64,000 nucleotides of DNA, from NCBI GenBank assembly GCA_965370045.1, contig CBDUSI010000003.1:1-64000 (forward strand), in the 5' to 3' direction. The position numbers and the translations under genes were made by a program. Positions 1 to 8,324 of the stretch are shown here, one piece after another. The notes beneath the pieces were generated by a model. It was not told the origin of the DNA, searched no databases, and worked only from the letters and a program-made list of their open reading frames with translations. The stretch comes from CAZONU01 sp965370045 (GTDB lineage: Bacteria > Planctomycetota > SZUA-567 > JAKLDR01). Every line of letters starts with the position of its first letter. The first letter of the stretch is position 1.

Positions 1-128
1 ATCCCTGGCGACGGCTCGCTTAAAGTCGCTCGCCGCTCCGGGCCGGCCCGTTCCTTTGGAACGGTGCGTCCCTCCGCCGATTCCGCTTCTTCCCGGCCCC
101 GCGACGGTCCCGGCTGACGCGGCGGCGG

Positions 129-602
129 TCAGTCGGCGGGGGCCTCGCCGCGGACCAGTTCGACCCCGGCCTGGGCCAGCAGGTCGCGGCCCAGGTCGTC
201 GGGGTATTCGCCGAGGTAGACCACCCGGCCCACGCCGGCGTTGATGAGCATCTTGCTGCACAGCGAGCAGGGCGTGGCGGTCGAGTAGAGCACCGCCCCG
301 GCCGCGGCCACGCCGTGCAGGGCGCACTGCAAGAGGGCGTTCATCTCCGCGTGGACCCCGCGGCAGAGTTCGTGGCGCTCGCCGCTGGGCACGCCCAGGC
401 TCTCGCGCAGGCAGCCGACCTCCGCGCAGTGGGGCACGCCGCGCGGGGCGCCGTTGTAGCCGGTGGCCAGGATGCGCTTGTCGCGGACCAGCACCGCGCC
501 GACCTGGCGGCGGCCGCAGGTGGAACGCTCGGCGACGTCCAGCGCGATCTTCAGGAAGTACTCGTCCCAGGAGGGGCGCGGCTTGGCGGTGGCGTCGCTC
601 AA
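129..602 (-). CDS. dCMP deaminase (ComEB family)
   Basis: A 157-residue cytidine/deoxycytidylate deaminase that converts dCMP to dUMP for dTMP synthesis. The zinc site is visible: HAE at residues 84-86 (VHAEMNA) and PCSLC at 111-115 supply one His and two Cys ligands plus the catalytic Glu. The opening SWDEYFLKIA and the TGYNGAPRGVPHC stretch are typical of dCMP deaminases rather than free-cytidine deaminases. Length is normal for the family. The start is TTG at 602; no better ATG exists, and a GAGG lies about 10 nt upstream. It begins 25 nt after the tRNA-Thr gene on the same strand, so the two are probably co-transcribed. Confidence 0.93.
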   Translation of the reverse strand: MSDATAKPRPSWDEYFLKIALDVAERSTCGRRQVGAVLVRDKRILATGYNGAPRGVPHCAEVGCLRESLGVPSGERHELCRGVHAEMNALLQCALHGVAAAGAVLYSTATPCSLCSKMLINAGVGRVVYLGEYPDDLGRDLLAQAGVELVRGEAPAD

Positions 603-627
603 GGGCGGTACCTCGCAGTCGGAAGGG

Positions 628-702
628 TGGAGCCACCCCTGGGATTCGAACCCAGGACCTCAGCTTTACGAAAGCCGTGCTCTGCCACTGAGCTAGGGTG
701 GC
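628..702 (-). tRNA. tRNA-Thr (anticodon CGT)
   Basis: The reverse complement folds as a full cloverleaf: acceptor GCCACCC/GGGTGGC, D-arm GCTC/GAGC, anticodon stem CGGCT/AGCTG with loop TTCGTAA (anticodon CGT, reads ACG), and T-arm CTGGG/CCCAG with loop TTCGAAT. The CCA end is encoded at 628-630. G1-C72 and C2-G71 agree with threonine identity. The 5' half plus upstream DNA is duplicated at 7034-7161. Confidence 0.95.
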
Positions 703-793
703 GTTAACTGTGACCGTGCAAGACCGTGGTGCCGTGTCCTCGGAACCAAGCATAGCTGAGAGCTCGCCCGGCTTCAAGTGCATCCTGCGAATC
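666..793. repeat. 128-bp direct repeat, left copy (tRNA-Thr 5' half plus upstream DNA)
   Basis: This stretch recurs at 7034-7161 in the same orientation with a single difference (G766 versus T7134). It covers the intact tRNA-Thr from the 3' edge of the anticodon loop to its 5' end, plus 91 bp of upstream DNA that probably carries the tRNA promoter. Identity stops abruptly inside the tRNA: the stem that follows the loop TTCGTAA exists only in this copy. The two copies are 6,368 bp apart. Confidence 0.95.
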
Positions 794-1161
794 CGCGTGC
801 GTGTAGACGTCCCGATGCATGGACAGGGGGCAGCTGGCAATTGCCACGGCTCTCCCATGTCCCATCATTCCCCCCAGTATAACCACCCAACCCGCACATG
901 CAGCGGCCGAAATCGGGCTCGACAACCTGATTCCGGGTGCCTACCATTTCAGGGTGTTAGAGTTCGGCCGAATAGTTGAACAGGACGGGCTCGACAGCAC
1001 GTAGGCAGATTCCTAAGATTTCTCACGTCCCAGGTGGTACAGAAATGGGGGCAAGCCCAGCATCGTAAATCCGTCTTGATGGGTGGTACAACAATTGGGG
1101 TCAGGCCATGTGGAACAATGGGACTCTACGGGCTCGGCTTGGCCCTCTCAGCTGGGAATCC
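794..1161. other. Non-coding stretch with two imperfect direct repeats
   Basis: No convincing gene is seen. At 1033-1057 and 1082-1107 there are two imperfect copies of a motif starting GGTGGTACA, followed by an A-rich step and GGGG(G/T)CA(A/G)GCC. A weaker third copy starts at 1110 (GTGGAACAATGGGA). Such short G-rich motifs occur around REP-type elements and the ends of small insertion sequences, but no transposase is present. The stretch lies just inside the 128-bp repeat and downstream of the leftward glycosidase gene. Confidence 0.5.
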
Positions 1162-4100
1162 CTATTTCATCTCCTCGAGTTGCACGTCGTCGAAATACGC
1201 GGGCGATTTGTCATCATAGTTGTACAGGTATATGGCCGTGCTGCGAGGGTTCGGATGAGTTGTGAACGTTGTTTCGAGGCGCTCCCACTTCCCGATCTTC
1301 TTGCTGTTCAGAGCCGCAGAACGAAGGAACTTCTGCCCTTCCTGGTACTCAACAATGTGGGCTCCGGCCCATTTCTGACCGGTGCGCTTGACCATGCACT
1401 TGAAGCGGTACTTGCAGTTCGGCTTAAGCGGCGTGAGTTGCCGAATGTGACGCAGAGGTGCCGTCTCTTTGTCAAGGCGTATGCAATACTTCCCTTGGCC
1501 AGGGTCCTTGTTCTCTGGCGACACGCCCCAGTAGACAAGGAACCCGTCTTCAATCTCTTCGAAGCCTCCGTTCACGAGAGGTGGAGCGAGAACAGCCCAG
1601 GCTTTGGATTTCCCGCCGCGCCAAGTGACTTGTGCCTTCGTCTTTGTCCAGCGCTTCAGCGCGCGCAACCGTGCGCGGTCACGGAAAGTGATCTTCTGGA
1701 AGTAGTCGGCCCCACCAACCAGGGCCTCTTCCGCGGGCCGGAGCCCCTTGGGCCAGTTCACACGCCATGACAGATCCTTCACCTTTCCGAGCGGCATGAA
1801 TATACTCAACACTGCGCCATCCTCACCCGGTGTCATAATCTGCTCCAGCCACGACACGGCGGAGAGTTGTGGCGACAGGGCGCTGACGATCACCGCCGCG
1901 GAGACGTTGTCCCGCGGGACATTGATGATCTGGACCCCCGCGCCCGGCTTGCCGGCCACCGAAACGCGTCCGTCAAGATGGAATAGGTAAGCGGCTTTCG
2001 GTCTACCTATCGGCTTCAGGTCAACCTTCACCGTCGCGTCCTTGACATGCTGCTCGTTCATCATGGTCACCGCGATCACGCGGTTTTCGCCGTCCGTCCT
2101 CACGAAGGCCCGGGCTTGCACGCGTTTGTCGGAGGTCTTGAGGCCGACTGTGTCGCGAAATACCGCCGGCCAGTCCGTGAAAGGCTTAATCCGTCTGCGA
2201 AGGTTGATGATACGCTTAACCCTCTGATCGTAGCCATGAATATCGAATCGTTCGCCATTCAGAAAAACACGATGCGCCTTCTGCGGCCTCGTCAACTTCC
2301 AGAAGGTATTGGAGAAACCATCGACACAGATGTACTCCGGAAAGGTGTAACGAAAAACATTGGGATGTTTAGTCGCCCCCGACATCAAGTGGAAACCGAC
2401 CCACTGACCAAGCACGTCCGAACAGCCTTCGATGGCGCAACTGTAATCGGGGTTGACCTTTCTCCCCTCGCGAATCACCGTCTCGAGGACCTTCGCGCAG
2501 CCGCCGGCCCACCCGTTCTGTCCCTCGTGCCCGTGTTTGCCATTAAAGCAGCGGAACGGCCCGTTTCGGCCCATGACGTCCCAGTAGAACCCGTCGGCGC
2601 CGAGCTGCTTTGCGTAGACATCAATTGCCCAGCGACGCATCCAATCCTGCCATCCGGCCGAAGCAAGGCACATGTTTCGCTCCGCCATGAACGGGTGCTT
2701 TGTGGGCGGCTTCCGGCCGGGATTGTCGAGCAGCGCGTTGTTGTAGTAGAAGGCTAGCGGTGGCGGGAGGTACTCTTTCGGGACCTCAGAGCGCTTTCCG
2801 CCGCCAAAGTTGTCGGAGGTCGAATGACTTGGGGTCCAGCGCTCGTAGAGGAAATAGAACATCACGCGCCCCTCGGCCTCGTGAACCTTCCGAACGGCGG
2901 CCTTGAGTTCGGCGACTGTCCCGAAGGCCGGGCTGGGATAGAGATACGTCGGCGAACAGCGGGCATGATGTTTGCCGCTCTTGTCCTGCCATGTGCTGTC
3001 TATGCCTTCTCCATGCACGTGCAGATACTCGATGCCCATCCACTGTGCCTGGCGGAAGACATCCGGAATGCGCCGAAAGGGAACGCCGTTCTGACATCCC
3101 ATGAGGACCCAACCGTTGGCATCACGTATCCACTGGGGGAGATCCGGCTTCTTCATCCAGCTCCGCGCCCACGCGCGATAGCGGTCAGCCGACGCATGCC
3201 AATCCCCATCGTGTACCGCCAGTACCGCCTCCGGGCAATGCCACGTCTTGCCCGGCTTCACGACGATCTGCTTCGTCAAGGACATGTCGAACGTCGGCCC
3301 GGGTGCCGGGACGGCCGCCAGGAGGGTGCCGGTGCTGGACTTGTCGTGAGTGGCCAGATAGATTCCGCCCTTCTTTCCCGAGAGGTCCATCCATCCCATC
3401 ACACCCCTACCCGGATAGGTGGTCTGACATCCGGACGAAGCGGCCGCGTTGGGAATGATCCGGCCGCAGACATGCGGGTCTACCAGAGTCAAATCCGCGG
3501 CGTTCTCGGCGGGACGCACACCGTATACCATCGGCATCTCGAAGGAGAGAATATTGCGCTTTGAACCGTTCCGGAGCCGGCCGGTGAAATGTGCGGCGCC
3601 GTCGTCCGACATCTTGATCTCGACGGTGATTTGCACCGGCAGGCCAGCCGTCTCAAAATCCAGTTTGGCCTTCTTCGGCGAGTCGGAGCGAAACGACCGG
3701 AGTTTCGCCTTCCCGAAAGGGACGCGTTCATAGCCCGCGCCATCCTTCGACAGCAGTTCGAGACCAAAGAGCGGCTGGCGTTGCCCCACCGGCGCGTACG
3801 TCTCGCCCGTAGCCGTATTCTCAATGCCGCAGAGCGCTCCCGTCTGCCGGCACAGCGTGAGCCGAAGCGGTCCGCCTCTTAGTTCAGTCCGTTGGGCCTT
3901 CTTGGCCATGCCAAGGTCAGGACGCCTGACAATCTCCATCGCAAAGTCGTCAAGGAAGAATTCTGTTGCGTCGGCGGCTTGGCTGATCCAGATGTTATAG
4001 CGGGTGGCTTTTGTGCAGCGAAGTGAGACCTGCGCTCGGGTCCAGTCGGTTCCAGACAACACCCACCGGTTCTCGAAATGGGTTGGGCCCATCCCGACCA

Positions 4101-4416
4101 CGATCTTCTTGCCGCCTTTGACCCAGTACCAGAATGAAATCCTGATCTCGTCGCCCGGTCGGAACTTGCCGAGGAAGCGCGAGGTCCCTTCGTAGTTTCC
4201 CCCCATGGTGCCCTTGTTGTCGGTAACCACGCGAAGTGAGCGGAGACCCGCTCGTGCGAAGGTACTCTTCTCCACCTTCACCGGTGTTCCATAGATATTC
4301 CAGGGCCCGCGACCCTTCTTTTCCATGTCGCCGTCCTCAAAGTCTGCGGCGTGAAGGATCGGGCACCACGACAAGAACAACACCATCATTGCGACGCGCG
4401 TAGAGTATGTCCTCAT
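1162..4416 (-). CDS. Secreted glycoside hydrolase-like protein (DUF6259-type), C-terminal CBM-like domain
   Basis: About 1,084 residues. The start chosen is ATG at 4416, which puts a good signal peptide first (positively charged start, then VAMMVLFLSWCPILHA). In-frame ATGs at 4437 and 4587 would place a long charged stretch before it. Residues about 25-160 look like a beta-sandwich carbohydrate-binding domain. The middle looks like the TIM-barrel-like DUF6259 family of Lentisphaerae and Planctomycetes: GWVLMGCQNG, MFYFLYERW and GFYWDVMGRNG, whose Asp is a plausible catalytic residue. The last 150 residues (from PPLVNGGFEE to YFDDVQLEE) resemble a CBM4/9-type jelly roll. The likely role is degrading an external polysaccharide; the substrate cannot be read from sequence. 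Base composition looks clearly less GC-rich than the polysaccharide locus, consistent with transfer. It lies inside the repeat-bounded segment. Confidence 0.72.
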   Translation of the reverse strand: MRTYSTRVAMMVLFLSWCPILHAADFEDGDMEKKGRGPWNIYGTPVKVEKSTFARAGLRSLRVVTDNKGTMGGNYEGTSRFLGKFRPGDEIRISFWYWVKGGKKIVVGMGPTHFENRWVLSGTDWTRAQVSLRCTKATRYNIWISQAADATEFFLDDFAMEIVRRPDLGMAKKAQRTELRGGPLRLTLCRQTGALCGIENTATGETYAPVGQRQPLFGLELLSKDGAGYERVPFGKAKLRSFRSDSPKKAKLDFETAGLPVQITVEIKMSDDGAAHFTGRLRNGSKRNILSFEMPMVYGVRPAENAADLTLVDPHVCGRIIPNAAASSGCQTTYPGRGVMGWMDLSGKKGGIYLATHDKSSTGTLLAAVPAPGPTFDMSLTKQIVVKPGKTWHCPEAVLAVHDGDWHASADRYRAWARSWMKKPDLPQWIRDANGWVLMGCQNGVPFRRIPDVFRQAQWMGIEYLHVHGEGIDSTWQDKSGKHHARCSPTYLYPSPAFGTVAELKAAVRKVHEAEGRVMFYFLYERWTPSHSTSDNFGGGKRSEVPKEYLPPPLAFYYNNALLDNPGRKPPTKHPFMAERNMCLASAGWQDWMRRWAIDVYAKQLGADGFYWDVMGRNGPFRCFNGKHGHEGQNGWAGGCAKVLETVIREGRKVNPDYSCAIEGCSDVLGQWVGFHLMSGATKHPNVFRYTFPEYICVDGFSNTFWKLTRPQKAHRVFLNGERFDIHGYDQRVKRIINLRRRIKPFTDWPAVFRDTVGLKTSDKRVQARAFVRTDGENRVIAVTMMNEQHVKDATVKVDLKPIGRPKAAYLFHLDGRVSVAGKPGAGVQIINVPRDNVSAAVIVSALSPQLSAVSWLEQIMTPGEDGAVLSIFMPLGKVKDLSWRVNWPKGLRPAEEALVGGADYFQKITFRDRARLRALKRWTKTKAQVTWRGGKSKAWAVLAPPLVNGGFEEIEDGFLVYWGVSPENKDPGQGKYCIRLDKETAPLRHIRQLTPLKPNCKYRFKCMVKRTGQKWAGAHIVEYQEGQKFLRSAALNSKKIGKWERLETTFTTHPNPRSTAIYLYNYDDKSPAYFDDVQLEEMK

Positions 4417-4554
4417 TTCGTAGTCGCGTGACTCCATCAAGTCTGCCCTGACATTTCCCAGATGACTCCTCCGGGCCTTCCGTGCGACCGGCACTGGCTC
4501 CAATCTTCTCCATTTTGCCCCTTCGCTCAAGCGACCTTTCGCCCTTCTGGCAAA

Positions 4555-4662
4555 GCCCTCGAGACCGTGTTCTCTCAAGGGATTCATGGCTTTGGGGTCG
4601 CCGAGCTTGACGAGAGCGTCGGCAACACGCCAGCGCGCACGGTTGCCGGAAAGATAGATTCT
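4555..4662 (-). pseudogene. Possible HEAT-repeat gene remnant
   Basis: In the frame continuous with the glycosidase but upstream of its signal peptide, the translation contains RWRVADALVKLGDPKAMNPL, which looks like one HEAT/PBS-lyase repeat. A stop lies about 50 nt farther upstream, and no start with a ribosome site was found. The best reading is a decayed fragment of a HEAT-repeat gene. It could also be chance similarity, since it is only one repeat long. Confidence 0.25.
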
Positions 4663-4763
4663 TCGGAAACGACTGGCGCTGGGGCCGGGCTCTATCTATC
4701 CCAATGATGATGACGGGGAACAGTTTCATGATTCATAACCCGCGCGCAGCACGACTTTGTCAC

Positions 4764-4791
4764 TTGTTTTGACGGGAGGTCGTGGTATCAT
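4764..4791 (+). promoter_or_regulatory. Possible sigma-70 promoter for the RNA helicase
   Basis: TTGTTT and TATCAT are separated by 16 nt. A transcript from here would have a leader of about 160 nt before the helicase start, with a short hairpin at 4873-4887 (CCGCGAT/ATCGCGG). Long leaders are common for cold-responsive RNA helicases. The -35 match is only moderate. The rest of the interval between the divergent genes (4417-4958) shows nothing else beyond the HEAT-like remnant. Confidence 0.4.
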
Positions 4792-4958
4792 GCTCATCAA
4801 GATTCACTATCCGCGATCGTTTCGCAGAGCGTGTGTCGGTTACATCCCACAGGGCGAATTCCCTGATGGTTGCCGCGATCATCGCGGTCCTCTCTTTCCC
4901 TCGCGTCCGGCGTGGTAGAGATTGCAGCAACGCCGGACCCAGGAAAGACAGGAAAGAC

Positions 4959-6305
4959 ATGGGAGCATCCCCACACGCGCGACGAGCGCGCACCAGGAAG
5001 TCTGTTTCACAACCCCAGACCAGGAAACCGGCCCAAGGCGCCTTCCGGGCATTGATCCCGGCTCTTCAGCGGTCGGTGGCCGCCGAGGGGTACGTGACCC
5101 CCACCCCCGTCCAGGAGCAGTCCATCCAGCCCCTGTTGGACGGGAGGGACCTGCTGGGCACCGCCCAGACCGGTACCGGCAAGACCGCCGCCTTCGTCTT
5201 GCCTCTCCTGCAGCGACTGGCTGCCTCCCCCCGGGGCGTTCGGAGGGGAACTCCCCGAGCGCTGATTCTGGCCCCCACCAGGGAGCTCGCGGCGCAGATT
5301 CGCGAGAGCATCGAGACGTACGGGCAGTTCCTGCCCATCAGCAGTACCGTGGTCTTCGGCGGGGTGAACCAGTCCGGACAGGTCAAGGCCCTGAACCGCG
5401 GGGTCGATATCCTCGTGGCCACCCCCGGTCGCCTGCTCGACCTGATGCAGCAGGGATTCATCCACCTGAATGAGGTGGAGGTCTTCGTCCTCGACGAAGT
5501 CGACCGGATGTTGGACATGGGCTTCATTCCCGACATCAAGCGGGTGTTGGCCCGCGTCCCGGACAGGCGCCAGACCCTGTTCTTCTCGGCGACCATGGCC
5601 CCGAACATGGAGACGCTGGCCCGGACGATGGTGCGGAACCCGGTGCGGGTGAGCATCGCGCCCGAGAAGCCCACGGTGGAGCGGATCGCACAGAAGGTGC
5701 TCTTCGTGGGAAAGAAGAAGAAGGATGCCCTGCTTGCCTCGCTGTTGCGCAATTCACGGATCAGCAAGGCTCTCATTTTCACTCAGATGAAGCACACCGC
5801 CAACCGGGTGGTGAAGAAGTTGGGCAGTGCCGGCATTGAGGGCGTGGCCATCCATGGCAACAAGAGCCAGGCCGCACGCACCAAGGCGCTTGACGGCTTC
5901 AAGCAGAACCGTTTCCGGGTGTTGGTCGCCACCGACGTGGCGGCGCGGGGCCTGGACGTGGATGACATCACCCACGTGATCAACTACGATCTTCCCCTGG
6001 AAGCAGAGACCTACGTGCATCGCATCGGGCGCACCGCCCGGGCGGGAGCAGGGGGCGACGCCATTTCGTTCTGCTGCGCCGAGGAGCGCGCCTACCTGCA
6101 GGAAATCGAGAGATTGCTCGGAAAGCCCGTGCCCCCCGAGATGGAACACGCCTATCACTGTGACGAGGCTTTCCGGTCCAAGCTGGCCGCCCCGAAGAAT
6201 TTCGGCCGGGGAAGCGGCGGCGGGGGCGGGCGACCGCAGGGCCGTCGCGGACCGGGCCGGGGCCGGGTCACGCGCAGTCCAAGCCGCGGCCGTCGCAGGC
6301 GCTGA
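4959..6305 (+). CDS. DEAD-box-family ATP-dependent RNA helicase (RhlE-like) with DEVD motif
   Basis: 448 residues from ATG 4959, which has AGGAAAG just upstream; longer in-frame extensions lack a ribosome site. The helicase core is complete: AQTGTGKT (motif I, about residues 69-76), PTRELA, TPGRLLD, FFSAT, ATDVAARGLDVDD and HRIGRTARAG. Motif II reads DEVD at residues 179-182, followed by RMLDMGFIPD, which is the RhlE signature. The usual DEAD alanine is replaced by valine (codon GTC, 5499-5501). The tail from about residue 415 is rich in Gly and Arg (GRGSGGGGGRPQGRRG), typical of RNA-binding extensions. Expected role: unwinding structured RNA in ribosome assembly or mRNA decay. It lies in the repeat-bounded segment, divergent from the glycosidase. 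Confidence 0.92.
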   Translation: MGASPHARRARTRKSVSQPQTRKPAQGAFRALIPALQRSVAAEGYVTPTPVQEQSIQPLLDGRDLLGTAQTGTGKTAAFVLPLLQRLAASPRGVRRGTPRALILAPTRELAAQIRESIETYGQFLPISSTVVFGGVNQSGQVKALNRGVDILVATPGRLLDLMQQGFIHLNEVEVFVLDEVDRMLDMGFIPDIKRVLARVPDRRQTLFFSATMAPNMETLARTMVRNPVRVSIAPEKPTVERIAQKVLFVGKKKKDALLASLLRNSRISKALIFTQMKHTANRVVKKLGSAGIEGVAIHGNKSQAARTKALDGFKQNRFRVLVATDVAARGLDVDDITHVINYDLPLEAETYVHRIGRTARAGAGGDAISFCCAEERAYLQEIERLLGKPVPPEMEHAYHCDEAFRSKLAAPKNFGRGSGGGGGRPQGRRGPGRGRVTRSPSRGRRRR

Positions 6306-7033
6306 GCTCCCGCGTGGGGTGATGCCCTTCCCGAAAGGGCACCATCGCTGAGAACTGCTACCCCCCCCTCTCGGTGGCCGCAGGCTTAGGTCCGGGGCTG
6401 CTGCCTAACCTGTTTCTGCCTTGTGGCTTTCGCTCGTTTGGCGTCCTTCTACCGGCGCAACTGCCGGGAACTACCCCTTCCTGATCAGCACGGGCTCCAA
6501 CCTGCAGGTTGGGGCCTACGCCGTGAACTGGAGGAATCCGGCGTGCGCACGCACCTCGTCCGCGAAGCGGGCGAACCGACCAGTTTCTCTCACATCCGCC
6601 TGACCACCGGAAGCGTGACAATAACTGGCACAGTCGATCTCAGGTTTCTGCTCAAGTGACTGCGATGCAGCACCCTACGCCCCAAGGCCACTGCCTTGAA
6701 AGAGCCGTAGCGGCAGACTTAGAAAACAGACAACGAGCAGACACCTCACCAGACCTAAAAACAGACCTACGACCAGACCTCAATGGGGATGGCCCCAGGC
6801 TCCTGACTTCAGGGAGGCACTAGAGGCTCGGCACATGCGCAGCCCGGACGCTGAAGCGGAGGTACCTATATAGCATTCTCGTCCGGTGCGCAGGGCTCTG
6901 TTTGTGTCGGCTCGCGCTGGACCGCATACTGGTAGGGCACGGCTTCGCTTTCGACGTACAAACTGCGTACAACGGAAAGTCCCGCAGGGCACAAGCGCCT
7001 GCGAGACTTAGTGTTCCGGTGCTGGCAACAGTG
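6306..7033. other. Non-coding stretch downstream of the helicase gene
   Basis: No open frame here looks like a real protein. Visible structure: a hairpin at 6323-6341 (TGCCCTT/AAGGGCA, five-base loop, no T run), which may end or stabilise the helicase mRNA; a perfect 16-bp palindrome at 6497-6512 (CCAACCTGCAGGTTGG); a run of degenerate CAGAC-containing units at about 6712-6782 (CAGACTTA, CAGACAACG, CAGACACCT, CAGACCTA and similar); and two GTACAA boxes about 5 bp apart near 6955-6972. It ends where the truncated tRNA copy begins. Confidence 0.5.
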
Positions 7034-7161
7034 TTACGAAAGCCGTGCTCTGCCACTGAGCTAGGGTGGCGTTAACTGTGACCGTGCAAGACCGTGGTGC
7101 CGTGTCCTCGGAACCAAGCATAGCTGAGAGCTCTCCCGGCTTCAAGTGCATCCTGCGAATC
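7034..7161. repeat. 128-bp direct repeat, right copy, with truncated tRNA-Thr (7034-7070)
   Basis: Identical to 666-793 apart from T7134. Positions 7034-7070 are the 5' half of tRNA-Thr on the minus strand, up to and including the anticodon loop. Beyond it the sequence is unrelated, so this copy cannot make a tRNA. The rest is the tRNA upstream DNA. The layout resembles attachment sites flanking an integrated element, or the scar of a duplication. Confidence 0.93.
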
Positions 7162-7166
7162 GCGCG

Positions 7167-7195
7167 TTGCGGGCGGATGGCATCTGCACTAGAGT
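7167..7195 (+). promoter_or_regulatory. Likely promoter for the PfkB-type kinase
   Basis: TTGCGG and TAGAGT are separated by 17 nt and lie just outside the 128-bp repeat. The expected transcript start is about 25 nt before the kinase start, leaving room for its GGAAAGGAG ribosome site. Confidence 0.4.
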
Positions 7196-7226
7196 GCGCG
7201 CTCAGGCATCCGGAAAGGAGCGCCAC

Positions 7227-8306
7227 ATGAAGATCGAACTGCGCGATGGCTGTGCCTACGCCATGCTCGTGCCCACCAGCATGGGAGCCCGCATCACTCC
7301 GGCGGGCGGCCAGCCGGTGCACTGCGGCGGGTCATTCCTGATGCAGGCCACCAGTGCCGAGAGCAACGTGGCCAGCGTGTCGTCCTACCTCGGCCTGCCC
7401 GTCAAGGTGCTGACCACCTTCGTGAAGGGCAGCCCCATCGCGCGCTTCATCAAGGACAACCTGGCCAGCCGGCACATGGACTACGAGGGCAGGGAAGTCG
7501 ATCAGGGCAACCCCTGGGGCTACCGCCACCAGTTCAACATCGCCGACAGCGGCTCGGGCTCGCGCGGCCCGCGCGTGCACAACGACCGCGCCGGCGAAGT
7601 GGGCCGCACCCTCAACGTAAAGGACTTCGACCTCGACCGGATATTCGGGAAGGAGGGCGTCCAGATCGTGCACCTCTCGGGACTGATCGGCGCGCTGAGC
7701 CCCGAGACCGGCAGGTTCTGCCTGGAGATCGCCCGGGCGGCGAAGAAGCACGGCAGCCGCATCTCGTTCGACCTCAACTACCGCGCCTCGTTCTGGAAGG
7801 ACCGCCAGGGGGAGCTCAGCGAGATATTCGCCGAGATCGCCGGCGTCGCGGACGTCCTGGTGGGCAACGAGGAGGACTTCCAGCTGTGCCTGGGCATCGC
7901 CGGCCCCGAGGCGGGCGGAACCGACCTGGCCGCCAAGATCGAGGGCTTCAAGGGCATGATCGACCGCGTCAGGAAGGCCTACCCCAACGCCGGGGTCTTC
8001 GCCACCACTCTGCGCCAGGTGGTGAGCGCCAACTGCCACCTGTGGGGCGCGATCATGGCGGAGGGCGACAACTGGCACGTGGTCGAGCCGCGCGAGATCA
8101 CGGTGCTCGACCGCATCGGGGGCGGCGACGGGTTCGTCGGCGGCATGCTCTACGCCATCCTCAGGGGCTGGGAACCGGAGAAGTGGATCCGGTTCGGATG
8201 GGCCAGCGGCGCTCTGGCGACTACGCTGCTGACCGATTACGGGCAGCCGGCCGACGAGGAGCAGGTCTGGAGCATCTGGGAGGGCAACGCCCGCGTCCGG
8301 CGGTGA
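7227..8306 (+). CDS. PfkB-family carbohydrate kinase (2-keto-3-deoxygluconate kinase-like)
   Basis: 359 residues from ATG 7227, preceded by GGAAAGGAG with a 6-nt gap. Ribokinase-fold features are present: an N-terminal Gly-rich substrate region (CGGSFLMQATSAESNVA), ISFDLNYRASFW in the middle, VLVGNEEDFQL, and DRIGGGDGFVGGMLYA near the C-terminus, which carries the catalytic Asp and anion hole (family GAGD, here GGGD). The DLNYR motif favours 2-keto-3-deoxy sugar acid kinases over ribokinase or fructokinase. It would phosphorylate KDG or a related sugar with ATP in the cytoplasm. It stands alone and converges on the polysaccharide locus, with 18 bp between the stop codons. The substrate is inferred. 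Confidence 0.85.
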   Translation: MKIELRDGCAYAMLVPTSMGARITPAGGQPVHCGGSFLMQATSAESNVASVSSYLGLPVKVLTTFVKGSPIARFIKDNLASRHMDYEGREVDQGNPWGYRHQFNIADSGSGSRGPRVHNDRAGEVGRTLNVKDFDLDRIFGKEGVQIVHLSGLIGALSPETGRFCLEIARAAKKHGSRISFDLNYRASFWKDRQGELSEIFAEIAGVADVLVGNEEDFQLCLGIAGPEAGGTDLAAKIEGFKGMIDRVRKAYPNAGVFATTLRQVVSANCHLWGAIMAEGDNWHVVEPREITVLDRIGGGDGFVGGMLYAILRGWEPEKWIRFGWASGALATTLLTDYGQPADEEQVWSIWEGNARVRR

Positions 8307-8324
8307 CCCGAATCCCGCTCGGGG

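Noticed and set aside
48..64. CCGTTCC/GGAACGG hairpin beyond the end of the dCMP deaminase gene
   Set aside because: Seven base pairs with a TTT loop and no T tract on either strand. It is too weak to call a terminator.
6375..6420. Sequence resembling the signal recognition particle RNA tip (AGGTCCGG followed by GCTGC)
   Set aside because: The GGAAGGAAGCAGCC tetraloop part is missing and the arms do not pair as they should.
6423..6659. Short open frame downstream of the helicase gene
   Set aside because: No ribosome site, no similarity, and a plain palindrome lies within it. It is more likely non-coding.
7034..7070. Second functional tRNA-Thr gene
   Set aside because: Only the 5' half is present. 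The sequence after the anticodon loop cannot form the rest of the cloverleaf.
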